64,000 nt of DNA from Paenibacillus sp. 1011MAR3C5 (lineage in GTDB: Bacteria; Bacillota; Bacilli; Paenibacillales; Paenibacillaceae). This document shows positions 7,692 through 16,793 of this stretch, piece by piece. Each line of letters starts with the position of its first letter. Position 1 is the first letter of the stretch. A model generated the notes under the pieces. That model made no database searches and was not told the origin of the DNA. It saw only the letters and a program-made list of their open reading frames with translations. A program made the position numbers and the translations under genes. The DNA lies in the NCBI RefSeq assembly GCF_003591485.1, contig NZ_QZCF01000012.1, positions 52,739-116,738 of the forward strand. The letters run 5' to 3'.

Positions 7692-8604
7692 GCTGGAGCT
7701 GCGGCGCGGAAGCGTCGTAATCGGCAAGTGGAGGCAAGGCAAGTACCGGGTGGAACGGCTGCTGGGAGAAGGGGCCAACGGGAAAGTCTATCTGGTCCAG
7801 AAGGACAGGGATTGGTACGCGCTCAAGGTAGGAGCGGATGCGGTAGATCTGCAATCCGAGGTGAACGTGCTAAAGTCGCTTGCTCAGCAGAAGGGACAAG
7901 GGATGGAGCCGTTTCTGTTCGATGTCGATGATCTGTACGGACCGGGCGGGAAGGAATATCCGTTCTACGTGATGAGATATGTGCGCGGAACGACGCTGGC
8001 CAGTTATCTGAAGGAGCAGGGGGCGGAATGGTTCCCTCTTGTCGGGCTGAACCTGCTGAGCAAGCTCGGCAGGCTGCACCGGTCAGGATGGGTATTCGGC
8101 GATCTGAAGGTGGAGAACGTGATGGTGGCCGATTATGGCCATGTCGAGCTGGTGGACTTCGGGGGTGTGACGGCTGCCGGCAAAAGCATTCGCCAGTTCA
8201 CGGAGATCTATGACCGCGGATACTGGAACAGCGGCTCGCGCGCGGCTGATCCGAAGTATGATCTCTTCTCGTACAGCGTATTATGCATTCAGCTGCATGA
8301 TCCCAAACGGCTCCATCAGCTGACCAGGGAGCTTCTGCCGCAGAACCGGTCAACGGTCGAGCTTATGGCAACCGCAGAGGGCTGTGCGGCGCTTAAGCCG
8401 GTCGCCGGCTGGCTGCGTAAGGCGCTGCAAGGCGAATTCAGAGACGCAGATGAAGGCGCGGCTGCATGGCGACTGCTGATGCACCGGAAGGAGACGCGCA
8501 GATCCACCGCAATGCCGGGCTGGCTGAAGGGGCTCGTTGCGACCTCCGGAATTCTGCTTGCGGCTTCGATCTTCGTCTGGCTGCTTCGCAATGTATGGAT
8601 GTAG
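7675..8604 (+). CDS. yabT: membrane-anchored Ser/Thr protein kinase (YabT-like)
   Basis: 309 residues. The kinase domain shows the glycine loop LGEGANGKVY near residue 31, the ATP lysine in YALKVG, the catalytic loop VFGDLKVENVMV (a variant of HRDLKxxN) and the metal-binding DFGG. The C-terminus is a single membrane helix (GLVATSGILLAASIFVWLL). In B. subtilis YabT is a Hanks-type kinase on the forespore septum, stimulated by DNA, and the gene order here supports orthology. The long extracellular sensor region of PrkC-type kinases is absent. GTG 7675 lies within yabS, so the two are probably coupled. Confidence 0.85.
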   Translation: MTTSFKLELRRGSVVIGKWRQGKYRVERLLGEGANGKVYLVQKDRDWYALKVGADAVDLQSEVNVLKSLAQQKGQGMEPFLFDVDDLYGPGGKEYPFYVMRYVRGTTLASYLKEQGAEWFPLVGLNLLSKLGRLHRSGWVFGDLKVENVMVADYGHVELVDFGGVTAAGKSIRQFTEIYDRGYWNSGSRAADPKYDLFSYSVLCIQLHDPKRLHQLTRELLPQNRSTVELMATAEGCAALKPVAGWLRKALQGEFRDADEGAAAWRLLMHRKETRRSTAMPGWLKGLVATSGILLAASIFVWLLRNVWM

Positions 8605-8624
8605 CAGAGGAGGGCAATAGAATA

Positions 8625-10040
8625 ATGAATGAACCGCTTCAGATGGAACTCGCTAAGGAAGCGGCTGCCCACAGCATGTGGGAGAAGGGCGACACCATTC
8701 TGGTCGCCGTGTCGGGAGGCCCCGATTCCATGGCATTGCTTCATATGCTCCAGGGACTGACCGCTGAGCAAGGAATCAAGCTGGTTGCCGCTCATGTGAA
8801 TCACGGATTTCGGGCTGAAGAATCCGCCTTCGAGCTGGAGGTTGTTCAATCAATCGCTGAGAGCCTTGGGGTCCCATGCGAGACCATTGTCATGGATCTG
8901 CCTTCTTATATAGAAGAAAACCGATTGAATCTGCAGGCTGCCGCAAGGCAGAAGCGATACGAATTCCTGTACCGGACAGCGCTCCAGTACGGCGCGTCGC
9001 GCATTGCGCTTGCCCATCATGCCGATGATCAGGCGGAGACGGTGCTGATGCGACTGATAAGGGGAGCAGGGCTCTCGGGGCTGTCGGGCATGAGCAGCGT
9101 CCGGCGCGAAAAAAATGTGCAACTCATACGCCCTCTGCTTCGTATGAACAAGTCAGACCTTCTGCGTTATTGCGAGGAGCATGAGATTCCTTATTGCGTA
9201 GACAGCAGCAATCTGGCACGGTACTACTTCCGTAATACCATTCGTCTGGACGTTATTCCGTATTTGATGCAGTTCAACCCGCAGCTTCCTCAATCTCTCC
9301 AAAGACTGGCTGAAGTAGCCGGTGCGGAGGATGAGTGGATGGAGCAGCAGGCATCTGAATGGTTCAGTCGCATCGTACGTTGCGGAGAACGTGAATGCCA
9401 GGTAGAATGCCGTGAGCTGTCCAGCCTGCACGTCGCTTTACAAAGGAGATTGATTAAACTAATATTAAATTATCTGTCTCAGGATACGGAAAACATAACC
9501 TATGGCGCCGTCGAGACTATGCGGCAGGCGGCATCTTCGCATGCCCCAGCTACATGGCGGATGGACGCTGCAGGCGGGATCCAATGCTTGCGCGAATACG
9601 GTGTTATGAGATGGGTACATACGAATGCAAGGCAGGATATGGCAGGCGGGTACGATTATGTCATCGAACAGGGAAGCGATGAACGAATTGAAGCGGCGCC
9701 AAGCGGATGGAGCTTCCAGCTCGAGTGGCTGGAGACTGCGGCTGAGAAGCCATCATCCCGCATGGAAGCGTATTTCGATGTGGCCGGTCTCGTCTTTCCG
9801 CTGCATGTGCGCAACCGCGTGCCGGGAGACAGGATTCATGTTTTAGGATTAAATGGTTCGAAAAAAGTGCAAGATATGTTCGTTGACGAGAAGGTACCGC
9901 CCTCCCGTAGAGAGCTGTATCCGCTGCTTAGCGACGGCGACGGCAAGCTGCTGTGGATTCCCGGCATCCGCCGATCCGCGCATGCCCTTCCAGGGAGCGG
10001 AAGCGCACAAGTTCTGCGTATTACGGCACTCAACGAATAA
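8625..10040 (+). CDS. tilS: tRNA(Ile)-lysidine synthetase
   Basis: 471 residues. The enzyme attaches lysine to C34 of the CAU-anticodon isoleucine tRNA so that it reads AUA. The ATP-pyrophosphatase loop AVSGGPDSMALL lies near residue 26, followed by the family's HVNHGFR and LAHHADDQAETVLMRL motifs. The C-terminal TilS substrate-binding domains are present. ATG 8625 was chosen because GCAGAGGAGGG precedes it; the longer frame from 8466 overlaps the kinase gene. Next to hpt and ftsH, as in other Bacillales. The gene is essential in that group. Confidence 0.95.
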   Translation: MNEPLQMELAKEAAAHSMWEKGDTILVAVSGGPDSMALLHMLQGLTAEQGIKLVAAHVNHGFRAEESAFELEVVQSIAESLGVPCETIVMDLPSYIEENRLNLQAAARQKRYEFLYRTALQYGASRIALAHHADDQAETVLMRLIRGAGLSGLSGMSSVRREKNVQLIRPLLRMNKSDLLRYCEEHEIPYCVDSSNLARYYFRNTIRLDVIPYLMQFNPQLPQSLQRLAEVAGAEDEWMEQQASEWFSRIVRCGERECQVECRELSSLHVALQRRLIKLILNYLSQDTENITYGAVETMRQAASSHAPATWRMDAAGGIQCLREYGVMRWVHTNARQDMAGGYDYVIEQGSDERIEAAPSGWSFQLEWLETAAEKPSSRMEAYFDVAGLVFPLHVRNRVPGDRIHVLGLNGSKKVQDMFVDEKVPPSRRELYPLLSDGDGKLLWIPGIRRSAHALPGSGSAQVLRITALNE

Positions 10041-10090
10041 GGAACAAGGGAATACACATAAACATAGGTAACGCGTGGGAGGCTTTTGAA

Positions 10091-10630
10091 TTGCAGAACG
10101 ACATCAAAGAAGTGTTATACAGCGAAGAGCAGATTGACGCCAAGGTAAGAGAACTGGGGGCTAAGCTCAGCGCTGATTATGAAGGGCGGAATCCGCTCGT
10201 TATTTGCGTCCTCAAAGGCGCGTTTATTTTTATGTCCGATCTGGTGAAAACTATTACCGTTCCGCTTGAGATCGACTTTATGGCCGTCTCCAGCTACGGG
10301 GCTTCCACCAAATCATCCGGCGTCGTCAAGATTATTAAGGATCTGGACGTGTCGGTAGAAGGACGCGATGTCCTCATCGTCGAAGATATTATCGACAGCG
10401 GCCTGACGCTCAGCTATCTGATCGACGTATTGGAGCGCAGAGGCTCGAAGTCCGTGACCGTCGTCACGCTGTTCGACAAGCCAGCGCGCCGTACGGTTAG
10501 CTTGGAGCCGAATTACAAAGGCTTTACGCTGCCTGACGAGTTCGTCGTCGGCTATGGTCTGGATTATGCGGAGAAATACCGCAACCTTCCTTATATCGGC
10601 ATTCTGAAGCCGCAGGTTTACGAAAAGTAA
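10091..10630 (+). CDS. hpt: hypoxanthine phosphoribosyltransferase
   Basis: 179 residues from TTG 10091 behind TGGGAGG. It transfers phosphoribose from PRPP to hypoxanthine and guanine for purine salvage. The PRPP loop VLIVEDIIDSGLTLSYL lies near residue 98, and the flexible-loop SSYGASTKSSG near residue 66. Lies between tilS and ftsH; in B. subtilis HprT and TilS act together on ftsH expression, which would suit this order. The longer frame from 9953 overlaps tilS heavily and lacks a ribosome site. Confidence 0.94.
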   Translation: MQNDIKEVLYSEEQIDAKVRELGAKLSADYEGRNPLVICVLKGAFIFMSDLVKTITVPLEIDFMAVSSYGASTKSSGVVKIIKDLDVSVEGRDVLIVEDIIDSGLTLSYLIDVLERRGSKSVTVVTLFDKPARRTVSLEPNYKGFTLPDEFVVGYGLDYAEKYRNLPYIGILKPQVYEK

Positions 10631-10729
10631 TCGCGCTGGAGCCGTACATGTCCACCCTCCGATAGCCTCTATTGTGATGGAAAGTCATGCTATGGTAAAA
10701 TATCTAAAGCGTCTGAGAGGAGGTAGGGG

Positions 10730-12745
10730 ATGAATCGGATCATCCGAAATACTGGTTTTTATTTGATCATCTTTTTGGTTACCGTTGGTGTTTTTCAATA
10801 TATTAGCGGTCAAGGGGATTCCACCAAGCCGCTGAGATACGATGAATTCCGCCAAGTTGTGGAAGCGGGAAATGTAGCATCGATTACCGCGAAGTACGAT
10901 AAGGAATCGTATTACATTACGGGTAAATATAAGACAAAGCCGGAGGGGGCGGAGAGTGACAACTTCACGACCCGCATGAATACCTTCACGGCACAGCAGA
11001 ATCTGGGTGCTTGGCAGGAGGAGCACGGCTTCGAGTATAAGGCCGAGCCGATGGATACCCCAAGCTTCTGGGTGACGTTCCTGACGTCAATTATTCCGTT
11101 CATTCTCTTGATCGTGCTGTTCTTCTTCCTGATGAATCAGGCTCAAGGCGGCGGCGGCAAAGTGATGAACTTCGGCAAGAGCCGTGCCCGTCTGTACAAC
11201 GAAGAGAAGAAGCGTATCACGTTCGAAGACGTGGCAGGCGCAGACGAGGAGAAGCAGGAGCTCGTGGAGGTCGTTGACTTCCTGAAGGATCCTCGCAAGT
11301 TCAATCTCGTCGGCGCGCGTATTCCGAAGGGCGTACTGCTTGTAGGTCCTCCGGGTACAGGTAAGACGTTGCTTGCCCGGGCAGTTGCGGGTGAAGCGGG
11401 CGTGCCGTTCTTCAGCATCTCCGGTTCCGACTTCGTAGAGATGTTCGTCGGTGTCGGCGCATCCCGTGTACGCGACCTGTTCGAGAACGCGAAGAAGAAC
11501 GCGCCATGTATTATCTTCATTGACGAGATCGACGCTGTCGGCCGTCAACGCGGCGCCGGACTTGGCGGCGGGCATGACGAGCGCGAGCAGACGCTCAACC
11601 AATTGCTGGTTGAGATGGACGGCTTCGGCGCGAACGAAGGCATTATCATTATCGCAGCGACGAACCGTGCGGATATTCTGGACCCTGCACTTCTGCGTCC
11701 GGGCCGCTTCGACCGTCAGATTACGGTTGACCGTCCAGACGTGAAAGGCCGCGAAGCGGTATTGAAAGTCCATGCGCGCAACAAGCCGCTTACCGGCGAA
11801 GTGAAGCTGGACGTTATTGCGAAGCGTACGACAGGCTTCAGCGGCGCGGACCTCGAGAATCTGCTTAACGAAGCGGCGCTTCTTGCGGCACGCCGCAACA
11901 AGAAAGAAATCAACATGGTGGATATCGACGATGCGATTGACCGCGTGATTGTCGGCACGGAGAAGAAAAGCCGTGTCATCAGCGATCGCGAGAAGCGTAT
12001 CGTGGCCTACCACGAAGCAGGTCATACAATTGCTGGCTTCTTCCTGGAACATGCCGATCTTGTGCACAAGGTAACCATCATCCCGCGGGGACGCGCAGGC
12101 GGATATGTCATTATGCTGCCGAAGGAAGACCGCATGCTGGTCACGAAGCAAGAGCTGCTTGATAAAGTAACGGGTCTCTTAGCAGGCCGCGTAGCGGAAG
12201 AAGTATTCATCGGTGAGATTGGAACCGGCGCATACAGCGACTTCAAGTCGGCAACGGGCATCGTGCGCAGCATGATAATGGAATACGGCATGAGCGACAA
12301 GCTTGGTCCGATGCAGTTCGGCAGCTCGCAAGGTCAAGTGTTCCTGGGTCGTGACATAGGCCATGAACAGAACTACTCCGACGCAATTGCGTACGAGATT
12401 GACCAAGAGATGCAGAACATCATCAATGATTGCTATGCCAGAGCGAAGAAGCTTCTGACAGAGAAGAGCAAAGAGATGCATCTGATCGCGAATACGCTGC
12501 TTACGGAAGAGACGCTTGAGATGGAACAAATCAAGTCCTTGATCGAAAAAGGCGTGCTGAAGGCAGAAGGCGATTCGCCATCTGGCGAAGGCTCCTCCTC
12601 GGCAGAGGTTACAACTGCTGAACCGATCATCGACGAGATTGGCGATGTGAAAGTTCGCATCCAGCCTCGTGACGAGGCGGAAGTGAAAGACGCGACGCCA
12701 CCTGATCAATCCGGCAACGATTCCGACGATCCAGATAAAAAATAA
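10730..12745 (+). CDS. ftsH: ATP-dependent zinc metalloprotease FtsH
   Basis: 671 residues. Two membrane helices (near residues 7-25 and 112-137) flank a short extracytoplasmic domain. The AAA+ module follows with Walker A GPPGTGKTLLARA, Walker B IIFIDEIDAVG and the second region of homology (ATNRADILDPALLRPGRFDR). The zinc protease motif HEAGH lies near residue 429. It degrades membrane and regulatory proteins and affects sporulation. The start is ATG 10730 behind GAGGAGG. A clear terminator follows, so the tilS-hpt-ftsH block ends here. Confidence 0.97.
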   Translation: MNRIIRNTGFYLIIFLVTVGVFQYISGQGDSTKPLRYDEFRQVVEAGNVASITAKYDKESYYITGKYKTKPEGAESDNFTTRMNTFTAQQNLGAWQEEHGFEYKAEPMDTPSFWVTFLTSIIPFILLIVLFFFLMNQAQGGGGKVMNFGKSRARLYNEEKKRITFEDVAGADEEKQELVEVVDFLKDPRKFNLVGARIPKGVLLVGPPGTGKTLLARAVAGEAGVPFFSISGSDFVEMFVGVGASRVRDLFENAKKNAPCIIFIDEIDAVGRQRGAGLGGGHDEREQTLNQLLVEMDGFGANEGIIIIAATNRADILDPALLRPGRFDRQITVDRPDVKGREAVLKVHARNKPLTGEVKLDVIAKRTTGFSGADLENLLNEAALLAARRNKKEINMVDIDDAIDRVIVGTEKKSRVISDREKRIVAYHEAGHTIAGFFLEHADLVHKVTIIPRGRAGGYVIMLPKEDRMLVTKQELLDKVTGLLAGRVAEEVFIGEIGTGAYSDFKSATGIVRSMIMEYGMSDKLGPMQFGSSQGQVFLGRDIGHEQNYSDAIAYEIDQEMQNIINDCYARAKKLLTEKSKEMHLIANTLLTEETLEMEQIKSLIEKGVLKAEGDSPSGEGSSSAEVTTAEPIIDEIGDVKVRIQPRDEAEVKDATPPDQSGNDSDDPDKK

Positions 12746-12752
12746 CCATACT

Positions 12753-12799
12753 CGTCCCGTCGCTCCTTATGGAGCCGCGGGACGTTTCATTTTTTTTAA
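12753..12799 (+). terminator. terminator after ftsH
   Basis: CGTCCCG (12753-12759) pairs with CGGGACG (12778-12784), with an inner GCTCC/GGAGC stem, then TTTCATTTTTTTT. Confidence 0.85.
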
Positions 12800-12872
12800 A
12801 CTAGTGTGATTATTCATGCAATTCATTACATAAACATGCAGTAGTGGTGTTAATGTATCTAACACAATTTGA

Positions 12873-12900
12873 TTGACGTAAATTTTTTTGTAACTATAAT
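12873..12900 (+). promoter_or_regulatory. SigA-type promoter of the nucleoside importer operon
   Basis: TTGACG at 12873-12878, a 16-base spacer and TATAAT at 12895-12900, 95 bases upstream of the lipoprotein ATG. The long AT-rich leader shows no purine-riboswitch core that I can recognise. Confidence 0.7.
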
Positions 12901-12995
12901 GAAATAATAGCGGCATGAAACAGCAATACTGTATGTAATGCTGTGATTGTTGTTGTCATGTTCAAAAACAATTTAATTAAGGGGAGAATTGAAGC

Positions 12996-14036
12996 ATGAA
13001 AAAGACATTCAGCTTTATGCTCATGCTAGTAGTCGCTCTGTCGCTTGTATTGTCTGCTTGCGGACAAGCCAAAAACGGCGGAACAAATGAGGGTGGAAAC
13101 AAAGTCGAGTCTGACGGAAGCGGCAAAGACTTCAAGATCGGCATGGTAACAGACGTAGGCGGAGTTAACGATAAATCGTTCAACCAAAGCGCATGGGAAG
13201 CTCTTCAGAAGCTGAAAGCCTCCACTGGCGCGGAGACGAAGTTCCTGGAATCCAAAGGCGAAGCGGACATGGAGCCGAACCTGAACAACTTCGTTCGTGA
13301 AGGCTACAGCCTGACTTGGGGCATCGGCATGCTGTTCGAAGACGCGCTGAAAAAAGTAGCGTCTGAGAATCCGGATGCTAAGCTTGCCGTAATTGATGCT
13401 GTTGTAGAAGCTCCGAACGTAACATCCGTTACTTTCGCAGAGCAAGAAGGCTCCTACCTGGTAGGCGTTGTAGCAGGCCTGATGACGAAAACGAACAACA
13501 TCGGTTTCGTTGGCGGTATGGAAATTCCGGTAATTACACGCTTTGCGAAAGGCTTTGAAGCTGGTATCAAAGCCGTGAATCCGGATGCTAAAGTAAATAT
13601 TACGTATTCCGGCGCTTTCGATAAGCCTGACCTTGGCAAGAGCATTGCAGCTACTATGTACAACGATGGCGCGGACATCATCTTCCACGCTTCCGGCGGT
13701 ACAGGCAATGGCGTATTCAATGAAGCTATCGAGCGCAAGAAAAGCGGCAAAGAAGTATGGGTTATCGGCGTAGACAAAGACCAATCGCTGGAGTTCGGCG
13801 ACGAAGTAACGCTGACTTCCATGATGAAGGGCGTTGAAGCGGCGGTAACGAAAGTATCCAAAGACCTGATCGACGGTGAGTGGAAAGGCGGATCGCATCA
13901 AGTACTTGGTCTGAAAGACGACGCAGTAGGTCTGCCTGAGACCTCTACGAAGAACGTTCCAGAAGACGTTCTGAAAAAAGTAGAAGAGTACAAAGCGAAA
14001 ATCGTCAGCGGAGAAATTACAGTTCCGGCTGAATAA
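12996..14036 (+). CDS. bmpA: BMP-family nucleoside-binding lipoprotein of an ABC importer
   Basis: 346 residues with a lipoprotein signal peptide ending in the lipobox LSAC near residue 22. The mature part is a BmpA/Med-type periplasmic-binding fold (FKIGMVTDVGGVNDKSFNQSAWE, GADIIFHASGGTGNGVF). Proteins of this family bind nucleosides, and the three downstream genes match the B. subtilis guanosine importer NupOPQ with NupN as lipoprotein. Start ATG behind AAGGGGAGAA. A hairpin lies between this gene and the ATPase gene, which may make the binding protein more abundant than the rest of the transporter. Confidence 0.92.
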   Translation: MKKTFSFMLMLVVALSLVLSACGQAKNGGTNEGGNKVESDGSGKDFKIGMVTDVGGVNDKSFNQSAWEALQKLKASTGAETKFLESKGEADMEPNLNNFVREGYSLTWGIGMLFEDALKKVASENPDAKLAVIDAVVEAPNVTSVTFAEQEGSYLVGVVAGLMTKTNNIGFVGGMEIPVITRFAKGFEAGIKAVNPDAKVNITYSGAFDKPDLGKSIAATMYNDGADIIFHASGGTGNGVFNEAIERKKSGKEVWVIGVDKDQSLEFGDEVTLTSMMKGVEAAVTKVSKDLIDGEWKGGSHQVLGLKDDAVGLPETSTKNVPEDVLKKVEEYKAKIVSGEITVPAE

Positions 14037-14082
14037 GATCGAAGGATCGGACTCACGATAAAGCTTGGCATGGGTCACAGAG

Positions 14083-14116
14083 GCAAGACCGGCATGAGCC
14101 GGTCTTGTCCTGTTTC
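14083..14116 (+). terminator. weak terminator or mRNA-stabilising hairpin inside the importer operon
   Basis: AAGACCGGC (14085-14093) pairs with GCCGGTCTT (14098-14106); the following GTCCTGTTTC is a poor U tract, so it probably causes only partial termination between the lipoprotein and ATPase genes. Confidence 0.5.
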
Positions 14117-14168
14117 TCTGATCAGAAAGAGCGAATAACTATATGTGATCCCGGGAGATGATGAACGC

Positions 14169-15704
14169 ATGGATCAGAGCGGGGCAGTCGTACAACTGAA
14201 GGGCATTACCAAGAGGTTTCCTGGCTTGGTTGCGAATGATTCCATTAACTTCGAGCTGAAGAAAGGCGAAATTCACGCTTTGCTTGGCGAGAACGGTGCA
14301 GGCAAGTCTACGCTTATGAATATCTTGTTCGGCTTATATCAGCCGGATGAAGGAGAAATTTGGATTAACGGAGAGCAGACGGTAATCGACGGCGCCTCCA
14401 AAGCGATTGAGCTGGGCATTGGTATGGTGCATCAGCATTTCAAACTTGTGCAGCCCTTCACGGTAGCGGAGAACATCGTTCTTGGCAATGAACCGAAGAA
14501 GGGGCTTACGATTGATTACAAGCTCGCGAACGAGAAGGTTAAGTCGATCTCCGAGCGCTATGGTCTGAAAGTAAATCCGCAGATGCGGATTCAAGATATT
14601 ACGGTTGGCATGCAGCAGCGGGTTGAAATTTTGAAAACGTTATATCGGGGCGCGGAGATTCTCATCTTCGACGAACCGACAGCTGTTCTGACCGTTCAAG
14701 AAATCGAAGAACTGATCGAAATCATCCGTAACTTAGCTGCTGAAGGCAAGTCCATTATTATTATTACGCATAAGCTGAAGGAAGTTATGGCGTTGGCCAA
14801 TGCGGTAACGGTTATCCGCAGAGGCAAGGTCATCCGCACAATCAGCACAAGCGAGACAAGCGAGCGCCAGCTGGCGGAGCTGATGGTAGGACGGGATGTC
14901 AACTTCCAGGTAGAGAAGACAAAACGCAAGCCTGGCGAGGTAGTGCTATCGGTTGAAAATCTGCGCATGAAGGGCGATCAGGGCAAAATGGTGCTGGACG
15001 GAACCAGCTTCCAAGTGCGCTCCGGTGAAATTTTCGGTATTGCAGGCGTAGACGGAAACGGACAAAGCGAGCTGATCTATGCCATAACGGGCATGCGCAA
15101 GGTGCAGGACGGTCATGTGAAGCTGAACGGTACAGATGTAACCAACGATACCCCTCGTAAAATCTCCAATGCAGGTGTCGGCCATATCCCGGAGGATCGG
15201 CATAAGCATGGGCTTGTGCTTGATTTCAAGCTGAGCGAGAATATGATTCTCAATACGTATTTTAAGCCGGAATACGGCAAGTCGGGCCTGATTGACGAGA
15301 AAGCGATGGACAATCTGACAACCCGGTTGGTGGAGGAGTTCGACGTTCGCACATCGGGCATTTACACGCATGCGCGTGCGTTGTCAGGCGGCAACCAGCA
15401 GAAGGCAATCATCGCCCGCGAGCTGAATAAGGACCCAGATCTGATAATTGCGGTACAGCCTACACGGGGTCTGGACATCGGGGCGATTGAATTTGTGCAT
15501 AAGCGTCTCATGGAGGCGCGCAATGAAGGCAAGGCCGTTCTGCTTGTATCCTTCGAGCTGGACGAGCTGTATGCCTTGTCAGACCGGATTGAGGTTATGT
15601 ATGAGGGCAAGCTGGTTGGAGCGGTGGATGCCGATCATCGGGACGATGAGCGTCTCGGCTTATTGATGGCCGGCAATTCCGATCATGATGGGGAAAGGGG
15701 CTAG
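14169..15704 (+). CDS. nupO: ATP-binding protein of the nucleoside ABC importer
   Basis: 511 residues with two ABC cassettes in tandem. The first has Walker A GENGAGKST near residue 38, signature-like ITVGMQQRVEILK and Walker B ILIFDEPTAVL. The second has a degenerate Walker A (AGVDGNGQSELI) and the signature LSGGNQQKAIIARE. This double, asymmetric layout is typical of the RbsA/YufO class. ATG 14169 follows GGGAGATGATG; the frame also extends to GTG 14145. In one operon with the two permeases. Confidence 0.93.
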   Translation: MDQSGAVVQLKGITKRFPGLVANDSINFELKKGEIHALLGENGAGKSTLMNILFGLYQPDEGEIWINGEQTVIDGASKAIELGIGMVHQHFKLVQPFTVAENIVLGNEPKKGLTIDYKLANEKVKSISERYGLKVNPQMRIQDITVGMQQRVEILKTLYRGAEILIFDEPTAVLTVQEIEELIEIIRNLAAEGKSIIIITHKLKEVMALANAVTVIRRGKVIRTISTSETSERQLAELMVGRDVNFQVEKTKRKPGEVVLSVENLRMKGDQGKMVLDGTSFQVRSGEIFGIAGVDGNGQSELIYAITGMRKVQDGHVKLNGTDVTNDTPRKISNAGVGHIPEDRHKHGLVLDFKLSENMILNTYFKPEYGKSGLIDEKAMDNLTTRLVEEFDVRTSGIYTHARALSGGNQQKAIIARELNKDPDLIIAVQPTRGLDIGAIEFVHKRLMEARNEGKAVLLVSFELDELYALSDRIEVMYEGKLVGAVDADHRDDERLGLLMAGNSDHDGERG

Positions 15705-15709
15705 CGGCT

Positions 15710-16792
15710 ATGGACGTAATCAAGAAGATTTTTAATGAAAAAAGATCGCTGCTGGTGCCGGTTGTCTCCATCGTGCTCGGCTTGCTGATCGGGGCCATTG
15801 CCATGCTGGCAGGCGGCTATAATCCGATTCAGGCGTATAGCTCGCTCTTCAATCGGGTAATCGGCAGCTCCTATCATATGGGTGAGACCATTCGTGCGAT
15901 TACACCTCTGATCTTTACAGGTTTAGCGGTAGCTTTTGCCTTCCGCACCGGCTTGTTCAACATCGGGGTAGAAGGACAGTTTGTCATGGGGATGACAGGC
16001 GCGACACTGATTGGTGTATTGCTCGACTTGCCATGGTACATTCACGGTCCGCTTGCCGTCATTACCGGAGCGGTCTTCGGCGGTATCTGGGCTGGTATTG
16101 TAGGTTACTTGAAGGCCAAGCGCGGCGTGAACGAGGTTATCTCGTCCATCATGCTGAACTGGACGGCTCTGTATCTGGCCAATTTCATTGTGACGCGGTT
16201 CCTGACTGATCCGGGTCAGCAGAAGTCCAGAGCGATTCATGAATCGGCGCTGATGAATATCGAATGGCTGGTTCAGTTGATGGACAAAGCGCGGATTCAC
16301 TGGGGGACCTTCGTGGCGCTGGCATGCGTGATGATCTTCTACATCATCTTGTGGCGTACGAAACAAGGCTATGAGCTTCGCGCAGTCGGACACAATCCGG
16401 ATGCCGCGCTATATGCCGGTATGAACGTCAATCGTACGGTCGTGAAGTCGATGATGATCAGCGGCGTGTTCGCGGGTCTTGGCGGTGTGTTCGAGGTGCT
16501 TGGCGTATTCGGCAATCAGACCATTATGGCGGCATCGCCTGGTTACGGCTTTGACGGTATCGCCGTTGCTTTGCTTGGAGGTAATACGCCGATTGGTGTC
16601 CTGCTGGCTGCTGTTCTGTTCGGCGGCCTCAGCTATGGCTCCGCCGGCATGAGCTTCGGCGCGGGCGTGCCTCAAGAGATTGTCCGCATCGTCATCGGAT
16701 CGGTTATCTTCTTCGTGGCTGCGCATGGCATCGTGAAGTTTATTCTTAAACCGTTCATGAGCAAACGAGCAAAGCGGAAGGAGGCGGCGTAA
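15710..16792 (+). CDS. nupP: nucleoside ABC importer permease, first subunit
   Basis: 360 residues with about ten hydrophobic segments of the BPD_transp_2 (branched-chain/ribose/nucleoside) permease family. Family phrases include GLAVAFAFRTGLFNIGVEGQF and the cytoplasmic loop GYELRAVGHNPDAALYAGMN that contacts the ATPase. It begins 5 bases after the ATPase gene and ends one base before the next permease gene. Forms the membrane channel with the neighbouring permease. Confidence 0.93.
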   Translation: MDVIKKIFNEKRSLLVPVVSIVLGLLIGAIAMLAGGYNPIQAYSSLFNRVIGSSYHMGETIRAITPLIFTGLAVAFAFRTGLFNIGVEGQFVMGMTGATLIGVLLDLPWYIHGPLAVITGAVFGGIWAGIVGYLKAKRGVNEVISSIMLNWTALYLANFIVTRFLTDPGQQKSRAIHESALMNIEWLVQLMDKARIHWGTFVALACVMIFYIILWRTKQGYELRAVGHNPDAALYAGMNVNRTVVKSMMISGVFAGLGGVFEVLGVFGNQTIMAASPGYGFDGIAVALLGGNTPIGVLLAAVLFGGLSYGSAGMSFGAGVPQEIVRIVIGSVIFFVAAHGIVKFILKPFMSKRAKRKEAA

Positions 16793-16793
16793 G

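Noticed and set aside
11087..12151. Long minus-strand open frame of 354 codons opposite ftsH
   Set aside because: It is a shadow of the GC-rich ftsH reading frame; it has no ribosome site and no recognisable protein features. The same holds for the other long antisense frames over bmpA, nupP, dusB, lysS and the SLH gene.
12800..12995. Possible purine riboswitch before the nucleoside importer
   Set aside because: The 95-base leader lacks the paired-loop core of purine aptamers; only a standard promoter was found.
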